Assembly: GCA_034005525.1 (NCBI GenBank)
Contig: JAVEUP010000002.1
Span: 1-64,000, forward strand
From: PWXP01 sp034005525
GTDB taxonomy: Bacteria > Planctomycetota > Planctomycetia > Pirellulales > Thermoguttaceae
Reading direction: 5' to 3'
DNA: 64,000 nucleotides
Each line of letters starts with the position of its first letter. The first letter of the stretch is position 1. Under the pieces are notes generated by a model. It made no database searches and was not told the DNA's origin. It saw only the letters and a program-made list of their open reading frames with translations. Shown piece by piece: positions 43,901 to 53,030 of the stretch. Made by a program: the position numbers and the translations under genes.

Positions 43901-46900
43901 CCGCCGCTGGATGAAGTGCCGCTCGGCGTCGAGCGCCTTCACCACGCGGCGGTCGCGCAGGGCCGGCTCGACTTCCGGCAAGGCAAGCGGCCGCCAGGCG
44001 GTATGCTCGCCGTCGACAGCCACGATCCACAAAACGTGGCGGTCGCCCAGTTCCGCACGGTCGATTTCGACCACGCCGTCCTCGCCGGGCCGCAGGTTCG
44101 TTTTCACCACGGCGGGGCGGGCAAGGAAGTTCAGGTCCTGCGGGTCGGACCGCTCGGCGCGCCACACCTCGGCCCCGGCGCGCCGCCCGGAGGCGCTGGT
44201 TCCTCCGTACCGGCTGAGTTGCCGATCATCCTCTCCCCCGGCGGCGATTAGCTCGCCGGTGGTGGTGTCGCAGACGGCCCACGGGTTCAGCAGCAGCCCC
44301 GGGCGCGCGAGCATGTTGCCCGGGAACCGGCGGGCGGAACGGCGGTCGAGGATGTAACGGTACTCGTCGCCGATGTTGCGGCCGGCCACGTAGATCGAAT
44401 CGGTGCCCGCCAGCGCGATGACCCTCGGCGCCTCGCGCGCCGGTACGTGAAGGCTTTCCCAGGCGTGGAAGGCGTCCATGTACCGGCTTGCAAACACGTG
44501 CACGCGAGTCTCGGTCCCCGCGTGCCGCAGCGGGATGCGCACCTTGGCCTTGTCGACTTGCGGGGCCAGAAGGGCCATGGGCCGCGGATCGACGCGTTCC
44601 AGGTAGCGCAGCCTGCCCAGCACGTGGCCGCCGCGCACGGTCCCTTCGGTCACGTGGACACCGATCCGGCGGCCGTCTCGCTTCATCAGCAGCGTGTAAT
44701 CGCCCGGCCCGAGCCCGCGGAGCACCAGGCACCCCGCGTCCATCTGAATGGCATCGAAGCGGTCGGCCACCGGTTTGCCGTCGCGAAGTTCGAGCAGCCC
44801 CAGTTCCTCGCGCACCGGTTCCTCCGAGTCGCGCATCCAGGGCAGCAGGATCGGTTCGCCGGCGGCGGCGGTGAGCGAAGGCAAGTAACTGTACGCCGGC
44901 TCGTGCAGCGTCCAGTCGCGCTGGAGGCCGTCGGCCATGCGGACGTCGATCGAGGCGATTTCCACCAGCGGCCCGAGGTGTACCCGGCCTCGCTCGTCGC
45001 TTTGCAGGTTGACCAGAATGGGCGTCTTCACGTCGCGGTGCCGCAGGTCGATGCTGACCAGTTCGCCCGGGCGCGTCTCGCCGTTGCGGCCGCGCACTTC
45101 GAGGATGTAATCGGCGCCGTCGCGGGTCAGGTGCGGCAGGGCCAGCTTTTCGGTGGCCGCCACCTCGTTCACGTTGAACCTCGCGGTGGCGGCCACTTCC
45201 ACGTCCTTCGGGGTGCTGACGCTGGGCACCCTGGCATCGAGCCGGACCGTTATCTCCCTCACGCGCGGCGGCACCTGGAACCGGTGGACCGTTTCTCCAG
45301 TGGCATCAAGCTCGAAACCGGTAACCGTTTGCCCGCTGGCCACGCCGTCCGGATCGGTGGCCGCGACGGTCAGTCGGACGTTCTCGAGCAGGCCGATCGG
45401 TTGGACCGCGCCGCCCAGCCGCAGTGTGGGCCGGATGATCAGCTCAGCCTGCTGCCCCGCGATGATCGACTCGCGTTCGAGGTGGAACCCGGCGTCGAAG
45501 CGGTACACTTCCCGCTCGTGGCGGAACGCGTCGAGCGTGGCGCGGTCGCCGTCGACCAGGATGATTTTCTGCCGGCCCGGCCGCGTGGTATAGGGCACCA
45601 CGATCCGGCCGCGGTCGTCGGGCTCGTACTGGTGGCCTTCGATGAGCAACTTCGCCTCCGGCCGGGGCTGGTTGGCCTGGTCGTAGATGCGGAACACGTG
45701 GCCGGCCGGCCCGTTCTGCACGGTGTAGCGCAGCCGCCCGATGCAAATCACCGCGCGGCTGCTCCGCCCGCTGCCGATCAGTTCCACCACCCACACGCCG
45801 GGCGCGTCGATCTGCTTCAGCTCGAAGGTGCGGCGGACGCGGCGGATGGGCGGGTCGGCGTAGGTGTACGCCGCCTCGTGGTTGGGTGCCAGGCCGTCGA
45901 GCGCGATGGCCGTGTCGACCTCCTTGCCCTTGTCGAGGTAGTAGTTCAACTCGTTGATGCGGTACACCCGCACGAGCAACTGCTCGACGTTCTTGATGTC
46001 CACCTCGAGCGCCACCGGGGCGCCCGGCTCGAACGTGCCGGGGTTCGTCGGGGCGAAGTCGATGTCGACCCGATCGCGCAGGGCCTGCACCTCGCCCGGG
46101 CGGAGCAGTGCGAAGGGGTCGCCCGGTTCGCCGGGCAGCAACGGCGAATGGAGTTCTTCCGCATCGCCCACGCCTGCCAGCAGCCGCGCCTCGGCGAATA
46201 CCTTGTCCAGGTACCGGCCGTGCAGGTACTGGCGGAACTCCCTCCGGTGGTCCTCGGTGGTGAAGAAGTGGATCAAGTACGCCCGAATCAAGGGCTCATC
46301 GTTCCCCACCGGCGGCAGCAGGGTTGCCTCGCGGTAGTGGACTGAAAGATCGGCCAGGTGATCCGGATGCCGGCTGCGCTGCATCTGGAACCAGGCGTCG
46401 TTGACGTACGGCGCGTGCCGCGGAATGGCGATGTACCGGCGGAAGCGGTCGATGTCGTGCACGCCCAGCTTGCGGTCCAGCAGCAGCCGATGATGCAGGA
46501 TGTTGAGCTTCAACGTGTTGTGCGCCGGGGCCAGGTCGGCCGCGAACTCCCACAGCCGCTCCAGGTAGGCACGGCGCGCGGGCAGGTCGCGCTCTACGTC
46601 CACGTCAGGCCCGGGCCGGAGGCTCGAAAGCCACGTGGCGATGAACGTCGCATCGTCAATCAACTCGGGCTTCAGGCCGCGCAGCTCGGCAAGCTGCTCC
46701 AGCGTAAGCAGCTTGTGAACGTTGTGCGAACCGAATCCGACGGAACGGGCGTGGTTGAGGTCGCCGGCGATGAGCACCGGCAGGTCCGGGTAGTCGGGAT
46801 GGTCCAGCCGCGAGAGCAGGTCGCGGCGCTCCTCGGCGGTCAGTTCCCGAGTGATGAGCCAGTCGTAGGCGGTCGGCTCGAACTGCTCGACATTCTGACG

Positions 46901-47365
46901 CTGCGGCGCGCGGGCGGCGGCCAGGAAGCGGTCGCGGGTGATGCGATCCTGGTCGAGCGCTGTCGGCCGGCCGGAGGGGATGTCGGTCCGCTCGCGCTGA
47001 TGCCGGAAGGTGAGGTTCAACCGCTGCCGCAGCCGCTCGAGGGCCTGCTCCGGCGCCGCATCGTAGGAGAGTAGAATCTGGCGGTTCTCGATCGCCGTCC
47101 GGCGGCCGTCGTCCCGGTGCCGCTCCTCCCAGACCTTCAGTAGCGGGGCGACCTTATCGAGTTGGCCGGTGTTCTGATAGTGCAACGCATGGTAGTAACA
47201 ATAATCCGCCGAGCCGGGAATGAGGCTTTCGATGACCTTCTCGCGATCCGGGGCGACGGCAAAGTCTTCCAGGTAGCCCAGTTCCTCCCCATGGCCAAGA
47301 GACGAAACAAGACAAGCGAAGCCGGCACAAACAAGGCCGGCAACGACGCGACGTGGACCAGACAT
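40952..47365 (-). CDS. Giant secreted alpha-2-macroglobulin-like protein (2137 aa)
   Basis: AAGGAG precedes the ATG at 47365, and a signal peptide follows (VVAGLVCAGFACLVSSLGHG). Residues 30-450 are mainly helical repeats. About 455-800 resembles macroglobulin (MG) domains of bacterial alpha-2-macroglobulins: VRVYRINELNYYLDKGK, GVWVVELIGSGRSSRAVI, VFRIYDQANQPRPEAKLLIEG (described in two parts) and FRHEREVYRFDAGFHLERE. I see no CxEQ thioester, so covalent trapping is unlikely. A C-terminal helical part near 1780-1960 looks like TPR repeats, and the last 150 residues return to beta structure. Function unknown; could be a protective or scaffolding surface protein. Same strand and upstream of the CsgG-like cluster. 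Confidence 0.72.
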   Translation of the reverse strand: MSGPRRVVAGLVCAGFACLVSSLGHGEELGYLEDFAVAPDREKVIESLIPGSADYCYYHALHYQNTGQLDKVAPLLKVWEERHRDDGRRTAIENRQILLSYDAAPEQALERLRQRLNLTFRHQRERTDIPSGRPTALDQDRITRDRFLAAARAPQRQNVEQFEPTAYDWLITRELTAEERRDLLSRLDHPDYPDLPVLIAGDLNHARSVGFGSHNVHKLLTLEQLAELRGLKPELIDDATFIATWLSSLRPGPDVDVERDLPARRAYLERLWEFAADLAPAHNTLKLNILHHRLLLDRKLGVHDIDRFRRYIAIPRHAPYVNDAWFQMQRSRHPDHLADLSVHYREATLLPPVGNDEPLIRAYLIHFFTTEDHRREFRQYLHGRYLDKVFAEARLLAGVGDAEELHSPLLPGEPGDPFALLRPGEVQALRDRVDIDFAPTNPGTFEPGAPVALEVDIKNVEQLLVRVYRINELNYYLDKGKEVDTAIALDGLAPNHEAAYTYADPPIRRVRRTFELKQIDAPGVWVVELIGSGRSSRAVICIGRLRYTVQNGPAGHVFRIYDQANQPRPEAKLLIEGHQYEPDDRGRIVVPYTTRPGRQKIILVDGDRATLDAFRHEREVYRFDAGFHLERESIIAGQQAELIIRPTLRLGGAVQPIGLLENVRLTVAATDPDGVASGQTVTGFELDATGETVHRFQVPPRVREITVRLDARVPSVSTPKDVEVAATARFNVNEVAATEKLALPHLTRDGADYILEVRGRNGETRPGELVSIDLRHRDVKTPILVNLQSDERGRVHLGPLVEIASIDVRMADGLQRDWTLHEPAYSYLPSLTAAAGEPILLPWMRDSEEPVREELGLLELRDGKPVADRFDAIQMDAGCLVLRGLGPGDYTLLMKRDGRRIGVHVTEGTVRGGHVLGRLRYLERVDPRPMALLAPQVDKAKVRIPLRHAGTETRVHVFASRYMDAFHAWESLHVPAREAPRVIALAGTDSIYVAGRNIGDEYRYILDRRSARRFPGNMLARPGLLLNPWAVCDTTTGELIAAGGEDDRQLSRYGGTSASGRRAGAEVWRAERSDPQDLNFLARPAVVKTNLRPGEDGVVEIDRAELGDRHVLWIVAVDGEHTAWRPLALPEVEPALRDRRVVKALDAERHFIQRRNIDVLMPGDAVSFQDLTEARLAIYDSIGAVYRLFMTLNEEFGGDDKLGKFAFIVGWPKLEPEEKRETYAEFACHELHFFLYHKDRAFFDEVVRPHLANKQTKTFMDHYLLAGDLSPYADRWVFGRLNAAERVLLGRRLGQQERMSRHIADRDDLIPPDIHWANQLFEMALQGSALATEGITREFEGQVLRQVEVMEELSDVAADPFGEPSLSRSSGARSMEGAARSTLGAPAPERYSAMDLASRGPLPDDTDDPFGQENAAFASEMARRRNLDEARAARRHVRRFYRDVAPTVEYAENNYYQRRITEQDADLVPVNAFWRDYARHDEGPFLSTKLAEANGNFTEMMLALSVLDLPFEPAEHELSGLDPDADVPTPVTLTAASPLVAYYRQIEPAEPAEEEMPILVSQNFFQCADRYREVDGERVDKFVTDEFLVQTVYGAQVVVTNPASGRQRLDVLLQVPEGAMPVLGDRALQSRHVSLEPFETVKIEYHFYFPEPGDYAHFPVHVARRESLAAFAPPFRFNVVKEPTEIDRENWDYVSQHGTEEQVLEFVETNNVESIDLTRIAWRMRDAAFFSSVVELLEARFTYDDTLWSYSLMHNHLPAMRQYLRHQDSFVQRCGSYLESTLLAIDPVERRAWELLEYDPLVNARAHQLGPRRKIVNPAVHRQYMALLDILAHKPGFDATDRMTIVYYLLLQDRVGEALDVFAQVDPEQLDARLQYDYFRAYLAFYTDDLAKARRIAEARADHAVDRWRKRFENVLAQLDQIEGKAEGRIVDADDRDQQQERLAETDPALQIRVEGDRIELAYANLDCVQVNYYLMDIELLFSTQPFVTEYGRQFAYLRPNRTDTVALLPNEDSMAITLPDEMARRNVMIEVVGGPIKRAATHFSNRLDARMMENYGQLQVRRRGEERGYGGVYVKVYARMSNGNVRFYKDGYTDLRGRFDYASVSGDRQAGAERFAILILSDECGAVVREAPAPKR

Positions 47366-47708
47366 GATCGCACTCCTTCAGTTAGAACCCGAGTGCTTCC
47401 CGCCAGGGCCCGAAGAAGGCGGCCGCGCACGCAATGACCATCGACGATTCCGTTTCCAGGTGCAGGCCGCGATCGTGCAGCAGGCATACTCACGCCGCGC
47501 ACCGTCCCCGAAACGCAAGCTGTTTGTACATCGAAACGAAAAGCCCGAATTATTCCCCTGGGCTCAGGCAAGATGCCATCGAGCATGGGCGCGAATCATT
47601 CAGAGCAGGACGGGCCGACGGCGAACCTCCCTAACCCACGCCTCATTTGACCCCGAGATGAGGACAACCCGCAATGGGCGCCCATAGTCAAGAATCCCGG
47701 CAAGCACG
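47366..47708. other. Intergenic region upstream of the giant secreted protein, 343 bp
   Basis: Between the 1447-residue gene and the 2137-residue gene, both on the minus strand. It probably carries the promoter of the large envelope-gene cluster. No convincing -10/-35 pair, repeat, hairpin or small gene was found by eye. Confidence 0.35.
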
Positions 47709-50700
47709 TCAGAACCGAACTTCCACTTCGATCTGCTCGTCAAACGGCACGCCGGTCCCTTCAGCGTGCAGCCAGTTCGGTGGCTGCGTGTAGGCGGGTG
47801 TCGATATGCGCGAGGTGCAACGGCGCCCGCCGGGCAACTCCAGCTCGATCCAGAAGCGGCGAACCTTGAAGTTGTCCTGGCCGGGGTTCTCGATCGCGAA
47901 GCGGTTGACCTGGTCGAGCGAGGCGATTGCCTCCGGGTTGAGTGCCAAGGCGCCGTCGCCCCAAATGCCCTCCTGTTCGCTGCCGCCCGGCGAGGGAATC
48001 TTCCCGAGGGCCACACCGTTGAGGGTGCCGTATGAGATGTACCGGCCGCTGCACTGCAAGCCGATCCCCTGGTAATGCAGTGTCGCCGACGTGGCCGTGC
48101 GCAGATCGTCGGCCGTCAGCCCCGTCGCAGGCTGCGGCCCCGGCTCGAAACGCAGTGCTACCGGCTGGTCGTGAAGCGTCACGTCGAGCACCGGTTCCAT
48201 GCTCTCGATGCGCATGGCCGACCAGCAGGCCCAGTCGCCCGACGAGTTGTCCGCGGGCCCGACGTCGCTAATCAGCTTGATCTGCACGCGCTTCCCGGCC
48301 CAAGGGGTCAGGTCGGCCTCCAGCGGAGTCCAGGCGTGCTCGATCCACTGCCGCTGGGCAACCACCGTTTCCGTGCCGTCCTGCCCGATCACCGCAATTT
48401 GGAAGAGGATGCCGTCGCCCGAATCGCTGCCGTCGGCCTTGCCGATTTCGCACCGCAGCGCGGCCGCAGGCGCGGCGGGCAACTCGACCGGCTCGAACGT
48501 GGCGAAGGCATACCCGGTGCCGGTCTTGTACGGCGGGTGCATGAACAGGCTCGGTTTCGTCACCCCGCCGCAAGCCCGCTCGGTCCAGATCGCCTGGGCG
48601 CCGCTGGCGCCGTCCAGCGCCACTTCCTCGCCGCCACGGAGCCGCTGGCCGGTGGTGATGCCGGTCTCCAACTCGGCAAGCGGCACGATGGTGTTCTCGG
48701 CCCTCAGCCACCAGCGGCGGCCGCCCAGCAGCTCCCCGGCGCGGACTTCAAGCACCACCTCGCGTACCTCTTCACGCTGCGGGCGTTCGTAGGCGAACTC
48801 CAGGATCGCCGGTGCGTTGGGATCGAGCGTTACCGGCTGGGTTTGGCCGTCGAGGGTCGCGACGGCGTCTGCTCGCACACCGAGATGCGACGTTAGTTCC
48901 AGCCGCAGCATCGGACCGATCTGAAGCGTCGCGTCGACCAGCGGGACGATTGTGAAGTCGATCCAAGCACTGTCAAACTGCCGCCAAAGCCGCGAGTCCG
49001 GGGTGGCGTCGGGCGGAATGCGGAACTCGTGCTCCGCGGCGCCGATAACGCGAACCGTTTCGCCCGGCACGACCTTCTCGCGATCGCACCGCAGCACCAC
49101 GGCCGGCGCCGGCTGCGGCGTGAGCATGTAGCTCAGTGCGCCGTCCACGGGTACGACGTACACCAATCCGCGGCTGAAGCGAGTTTCCGCCGGCCCGAGT
49201 TCCTTGCCGTCGGCTTCAAGTGCCACAGCCGTCGCGGCGCTACCGCTCAGCGAGACGCCGAAGTCGGTGCATCCGCCGACGGGAATCACTTCCAGGGCTC
49301 CGCCGGGCCGCCTGTGCGCAATTACCTGCCCGTCGGCGGCCGCCTTGTCGAAGCGGGTGAACCGGCTGCGGCCGTCGGCGTAGAGGTAGGCCGGCGAATC
49401 GACGTAATCGACCCGATGGCCGTCGACCAGCGCACTGAAGGCGGTGAGTGCAACGTCCGGTGTGCCCTCGACGTGCCAGCCGTTTGGCGGCAGTTCGAAG
49501 CCGCCCGTATGCCAAGTCTCCGACGGGTGGCCGTTGACCGTCACCGTCAGACCGTTGGAATAACGGGTTCTGATTTGCGAACGCTCGAACGCGGCGGTTG
49601 CCACGGCCGCGCTGCTGTCCAGTAGATTGCCCGCGGCGTCGGCGTAGCGGATTTCGTCGGCCGTCTCCTGGGCGTAGTGCGTGTGGACCTGCTGAACGGT
49701 GAAGTAGCTGCGGACGGTGTTCGTCGTGCCGCCTTCCAGCACGAGGAAGCCGGTATGGCCGAACGCCAGCGTCGCGGCGAGGAAGCGGTCGAGCCGGGCT
49801 TCGCGCTCCTCGGGCGTGCTGCCGAGCTGCTGCTTGCGACCGTAGAACATGCCGGGATTGCCCATCCCGAAATTGCACTCGAGCGGGTGCAGCTTACGGA
49901 GGTCGAAGTCCACCAGCCATGGGTTCTCCTCGAGCCGGGCCGCCTGGTCCTGGGCGTAGTTGCCGTCGGTCAGCCCGCTGTAGTACCAGTGGTTGTTCCC
50001 CTCGCTGTAGACCGGCCCGTTCCAGGTCTGCTTCTGATGAAGCATGATCTCGCCGTAGGCGTAGAACGTGGCGGCGAACGTGCCGGCGCCGGGCACCCGC
50101 GCGTCGAAATCGCAGTAGCGCCACGGCTGGACGGCCGTGTGGACGTCGCAGTAGGCCGTGTCGAGTTGGAACTTCTGCTGGATGATCGGCGCGAGCTTCG
50201 CCTCCAGTTCCACCGCGCGTGCCGGCTTCGGGTTGTAGCAGCGGGCCCAGGCCGAGCGCCAGTTGCCGTCGGGCGTCCGCGTTACGTAGTCCTCGTCCCA
50301 ATGCTCGTTGACCGGGGCGAAATCGGTGTAGTTGTTGTAGATTCCGTAGCGGAAGCCGAGGGCGCGAATCTTGCGGGCGTAATCGGCCTGGCCTTCGTCG
50401 CCCCCCTTGCCCGGCGCCGCGCGGGTGCGCATGGTGAAACTCTCCCCGCCGTCGCGCCAGCCGGTCTCGTGGTCGGTAATGGCAATCTTGGTCATCCCGT
50501 GGCGGGCGATGTTCTTCCAGAAGGCGTAATTCTGCTCCCGGTCCGACGCCCCGTATGCAATCCATACCCTCTCGCCGGTGACGTGCTTCCACGGCGATTT
50601 CGGATTGGCCACGTTCGGCAGGATCTCCTCGAATCGCGGCGCGACGGTAAGAAAGAGCCTCTCGAAGCAGTCGTTTCGGGTGCCGTCCGTCTTGGGCGTG

Positions 50701-52052
50701 TAGCGGCTGCCTCCGTTGTACGCGACCCCGTCGTCGCTCACCTTGTTGACGGCCCACAGCGACGAGGCGTTGGAACGGTAGTGATCGACAATCGCAAAGA
50801 CGAACAGCGGCCGGTCAACCGGCCCCAGCACAAGCACGGCCGGACGCTGCGCCTCGCCGGTAAGGTACGGCAGTGTGACCAGGCGCGGGTTTTCCACGCC
50901 TGCGGCCCGGCCGATGCGAAACTCGCCCACCTCGCCGCCGAGACACTGCACGTCGACGACCAGCGACTTCTGCCAGAGCCGCAGGCTGGTCTTCGCCTCC
51001 ACGCTGCGGTCGCCAACCCGGCATCGCCAGACCGACTCGACCGTGCCGCCCTGCCGCTGGACGGAGACGAGTTCGATCGCATCCGGCGGCACGACCTCCT
51101 CGCCGCGGCCGACCGCGAAGTGAAGCCCTCCGTCGGCCATCGGCTGGAACGCTCCGCCGCGGCCGACCCACTCGGCAGTGACATCGCCGAGCGTGCCGGT
51201 GGACGGCCGGTAGCGATAGACCAGGTGCCCGTCTTCTCCGCGGTAGTGGAAGTGATAGGCGCCGCCGGCCTCTTCGAGTTCCACCTCGAAGCTTCCGGTG
51301 AGATTGTCGGGCAGGAGGGTTTCTTCGCGAGTCGGAAACGGAAGCCTGCCCGGGCCGGTGTTCGTGCCGGGGCTTTGGCCGGGAAAGAGCGTCAGGTTCC
51401 GTTCGGGCCGGGGCTCGAACGGAAGCGGCGGCAGCTCCTCCTGGTAGACCGACAGGTTGTCGAAGTAGAGCGTGCGATCCTCTTCGTTGCGTCCGCCGTT
51501 GACTTCGATCGCCTCCAGTGCAGCCCGCTGCCCGAGCTGTTGAAGCTGCTCGGGGCTCAGTTTGCGGTGCATCACCCACCACTCTTTCCAGCGCACGCGG
51601 TCCATCGGGATGCGAACCGTCTGTCCCGATTCGCCGAGAAATCTGAGCACAATCTCAACTTGCGGCGTGGTCGGGTCGGAAACCCAGGCCCAGTTGTTTC
51701 CGTACACCCAGAAGTTGACGCAGTCGAACGGTCCCGCCGCGGGAATCGGCTCGGGCGGTTTCACCACGACCGACGGGCGCTGCCCGGTGCCCCGGTAGAC
51801 CAGCTTGCCCACGTACCGGCCCCAAAGCTGCTGCTGCCGGCTGCGGGTGAAGGCCGCCTCCGATTCGACGCACTCGACCGTCCAGCCTTCCAGGTCTTCA
51901 AAGTCGACCAAGGCCGGATGATCGTCCTCAGTCCGGTTGGCCCAGACCATTTCGTACGGCCGCTGCCCGACCTCACCCTCCGGACTCTCCGCCAACGCCG
52001 TCGTGCTTGCCAATGCCAACGCGAGTAAAAATGCAGCCGGTTGTTTCATCAT
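47709..52052 (-). CDS. Giant secreted putative glycoside hydrolase (1447 aa)
   Basis: A signal peptide (FLLALALASTTALA) follows a double ATG at 52052/52049. Residues 60-210 look like a carbohydrate-binding jelly roll (FDCVNFWVYGNNWAWVSDP; RTLYFDNLSVYQEE). Residues 230-480 are beta-sandwich, as in galactose-mutarotase-like supersandwich domains. Residues about 500-790 resemble a TIM barrel (KIAITDHETGWRDGGESF; RALGFRYGIYNNYTDFAP; KFQLDTAYCDVHTAVQPW; WNGPVYSEGNNHWYYSG), similar in style to GH101 and DUF5696-type proteins. Acidic residues in DTAYCD and YSEGN are catalytic candidates. Beta-rich domains fill the C-terminus, including a CBM-like unit near 1170-1290. The GH family cannot be fixed by eye. 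Confidence 0.72.
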   Translation of the reverse strand: MMKQPAAFLLALALASTTALAESPEGEVGQRPYEMVWANRTEDDHPALVDFEDLEGWTVECVESEAAFTRSRQQQLWGRYVGKLVYRGTGQRPSVVVKPPEPIPAAGPFDCVNFWVYGNNWAWVSDPTTPQVEIVLRFLGESGQTVRIPMDRVRWKEWWVMHRKLSPEQLQQLGQRAALEAIEVNGGRNEEDRTLYFDNLSVYQEELPPLPFEPRPERNLTLFPGQSPGTNTGPGRLPFPTREETLLPDNLTGSFEVELEEAGGAYHFHYRGEDGHLVYRYRPSTGTLGDVTAEWVGRGGAFQPMADGGLHFAVGRGEEVVPPDAIELVSVQRQGGTVESVWRCRVGDRSVEAKTSLRLWQKSLVVDVQCLGGEVGEFRIGRAAGVENPRLVTLPYLTGEAQRPAVLVLGPVDRPLFVFAIVDHYRSNASSLWAVNKVSDDGVAYNGGSRYTPKTDGTRNDCFERLFLTVAPRFEEILPNVANPKSPWKHVTGERVWIAYGASDREQNYAFWKNIARHGMTKIAITDHETGWRDGGESFTMRTRAAPGKGGDEGQADYARKIRALGFRYGIYNNYTDFAPVNEHWDEDYVTRTPDGNWRSAWARCYNPKPARAVELEAKLAPIIQQKFQLDTAYCDVHTAVQPWRYCDFDARVPGAGTFAATFYAYGEIMLHQKQTWNGPVYSEGNNHWYYSGLTDGNYAQDQAARLEENPWLVDFDLRKLHPLECNFGMGNPGMFYGRKQQLGSTPEEREARLDRFLAATLAFGHTGFLVLEGGTTNTVRSYFTVQQVHTHYAQETADEIRYADAAGNLLDSSAAVATAAFERSQIRTRYSNGLTVTVNGHPSETWHTGGFELPPNGWHVEGTPDVALTAFSALVDGHRVDYVDSPAYLYADGRSRFTRFDKAAADGQVIAHRRPGGALEVIPVGGCTDFGVSLSGSAATAVALEADGKELGPAETRFSRGLVYVVPVDGALSYMLTPQPAPAVVLRCDREKVVPGETVRVIGAAEHEFRIPPDATPDSRLWRQFDSAWIDFTIVPLVDATLQIGPMLRLELTSHLGVRADAVATLDGQTQPVTLDPNAPAILEFAYERPQREEVREVVLEVRAGELLGGRRWWLRAENTIVPLAELETGITTGQRLRGGEEVALDGASGAQAIWTERACGGVTKPSLFMHPPYKTGTGYAFATFEPVELPAAPAAALRCEIGKADGSDSGDGILFQIAVIGQDGTETVVAQRQWIEHAWTPLEADLTPWAGKRVQIKLISDVGPADNSSGDWACWSAMRIESMEPVLDVTLHDQPVALRFEPGPQPATGLTADDLRTATSATLHYQGIGLQCSGRYISYGTLNGVALGKIPSPGGSEQEGIWGDGALALNPEAIASLDQVNRFAIENPGQDNFKVRRFWIELELPGGRRCTSRISTPAYTQPPNWLHAEGTGVPFDEQIEVEVRF

Positions 52053-52112
52053 GTTTTCGGATGGTTCGTTGTCTATTTGGGCAATGGGTGCTCACTGCTC
52101 GGCCACCATGCG

Positions 52113-52726
52113 TTACAACGCATCAGGAAAATAGTCCGAGTCCAGTCGCTTCACTTCGTAGACGGCGTCCGTGGCCACACCGACACCAAAGTCGATCATA
52201 TATTGTGCCAGTTGCTGTCCATCGATGAGGATGATCTTGTTGTCGATGTTTTGCGCAAACTCAACAGCCCCATCACTGAATCGAGATGTCGTGATGAAGA
52301 TGCCCTTTCGCGCTCGCTTCCCTTGCAGCGCCCCTGCGGACTTCTGTATTTCTGGGCGTGAAACGGCGTCCTCCCACTTCTTCGCTTGAATGTAGATAAT
52401 GTCGAGGCCGAGACGATCTTCTTTGATGATAGGTTGATCAATGGGGGAGTCTGCGCGAGAATCTCCTGGCCTCGCGGCGTAATTCGAAAGACGCCACGCC
52501 GCGTATGCTCAAGCAGCCGTGCCATCTTCATGTGCGCCTTCGCCCATGCCACACGGTTGTTGATGACGGACTGTTGGCCGCTGGGAAGCAATTCCTTCTG
52601 TTCCTCTTCGGTGAGCCCAAACTCCAGGGCTATGGCATCAAGCGCTTCCTGATTCGTGTGCTCGTGTCCGTCGCCGCAAAACCTGAGCAGCGGCAGCATC
52701 ACGCTCTGAAAATCTGGTATGGCCAT
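52113..52726 (-). pseudogene. mrr: Mrr-type restriction endonuclease, disrupted by internal deletion and frameshift
   Basis: From the ATG at 52726 the frame reads MAIPDFQSVMLPLLRFCGDG and continues to RGVFRITPRGQEIL, the Mrr N-terminal winged helix. After TPPLIN the frame is lost. In the next frame a good Mrr catalytic C-terminus resumes at IIKEDRLGLDIIYIQAKKW and runs through RPEIQKSAGALQGKRARKG and FITTSRFS to PDAL and a TAA at 52113. The expected stretch between them, which in Mrr ends with the catalytic G-D-x-G-I-D-G motif, is missing (about 60-70 residues). The gene cannot make an active Mrr, which normally cuts methylated DNA. Lower GC than the surroundings suggests acquired DNA. Confidence 0.88.
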
Positions 52727-52834
52727 CGCGTCCCCTCGCACCGGATACTGTTCAGATCTGTACGGTCACCGCAGAATGGATTGTACCTAGTCTTGGGCCC
52801 GCGACAAGGGTCTGTAGATGGTAGAACACGCTGC
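52674..52834. repeat. Direct repeat A of the mrr 5' region (161 bp)
   Basis: Covers the first ~17 codons of the mrr remnant and about 108 bases upstream. It matches 53997-54157 in the same orientation at constant offset 1323, with roughly 14 differences by eye. The shared block includes CCGCAAAACCTGAGCAGCGG and CTTGGGCCCGCGACAAGG. Confidence 0.85.
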
Positions 52835-53030
52835 AACTTGTTGCCACCCTGGACGTGTGCCCTACCGCCTCCGGCCGGGCCGCCGCTCAACTGCCAATCC
52901 GCCCTAATCCTACGCAAATCCAAAGCGGCGATGCATCGCCCCACTTCAAGGCTTCCGTGGCAAGACGAGCCGAAGACACGCTCTCCGGACATCGCGGCGG
53001 CATCTGGCCAGCCATGCCTTGCTTCAGCCC
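52835..53030. other. Non-coding stretch in the eroded mrr region
   Basis: Together with the flanking repeats this forms a ~400-bp space between the mrr remnant and the LRR-like gene. I see no open frame with coding character and no RNA gene. Confidence 0.4.

Noticed and set aside
42275..46345. Two long plus-strand frames opposite the 2137-residue protein
   Set aside because: Val/Arg/Gln/His-rich shadow translations with no start signals or motifs.
49677..52028. 783-residue plus-strand frame opposite the giant glycosidase
   Set aside because: Shadow of the minus-strand gene; no ribosome-binding site or domain.
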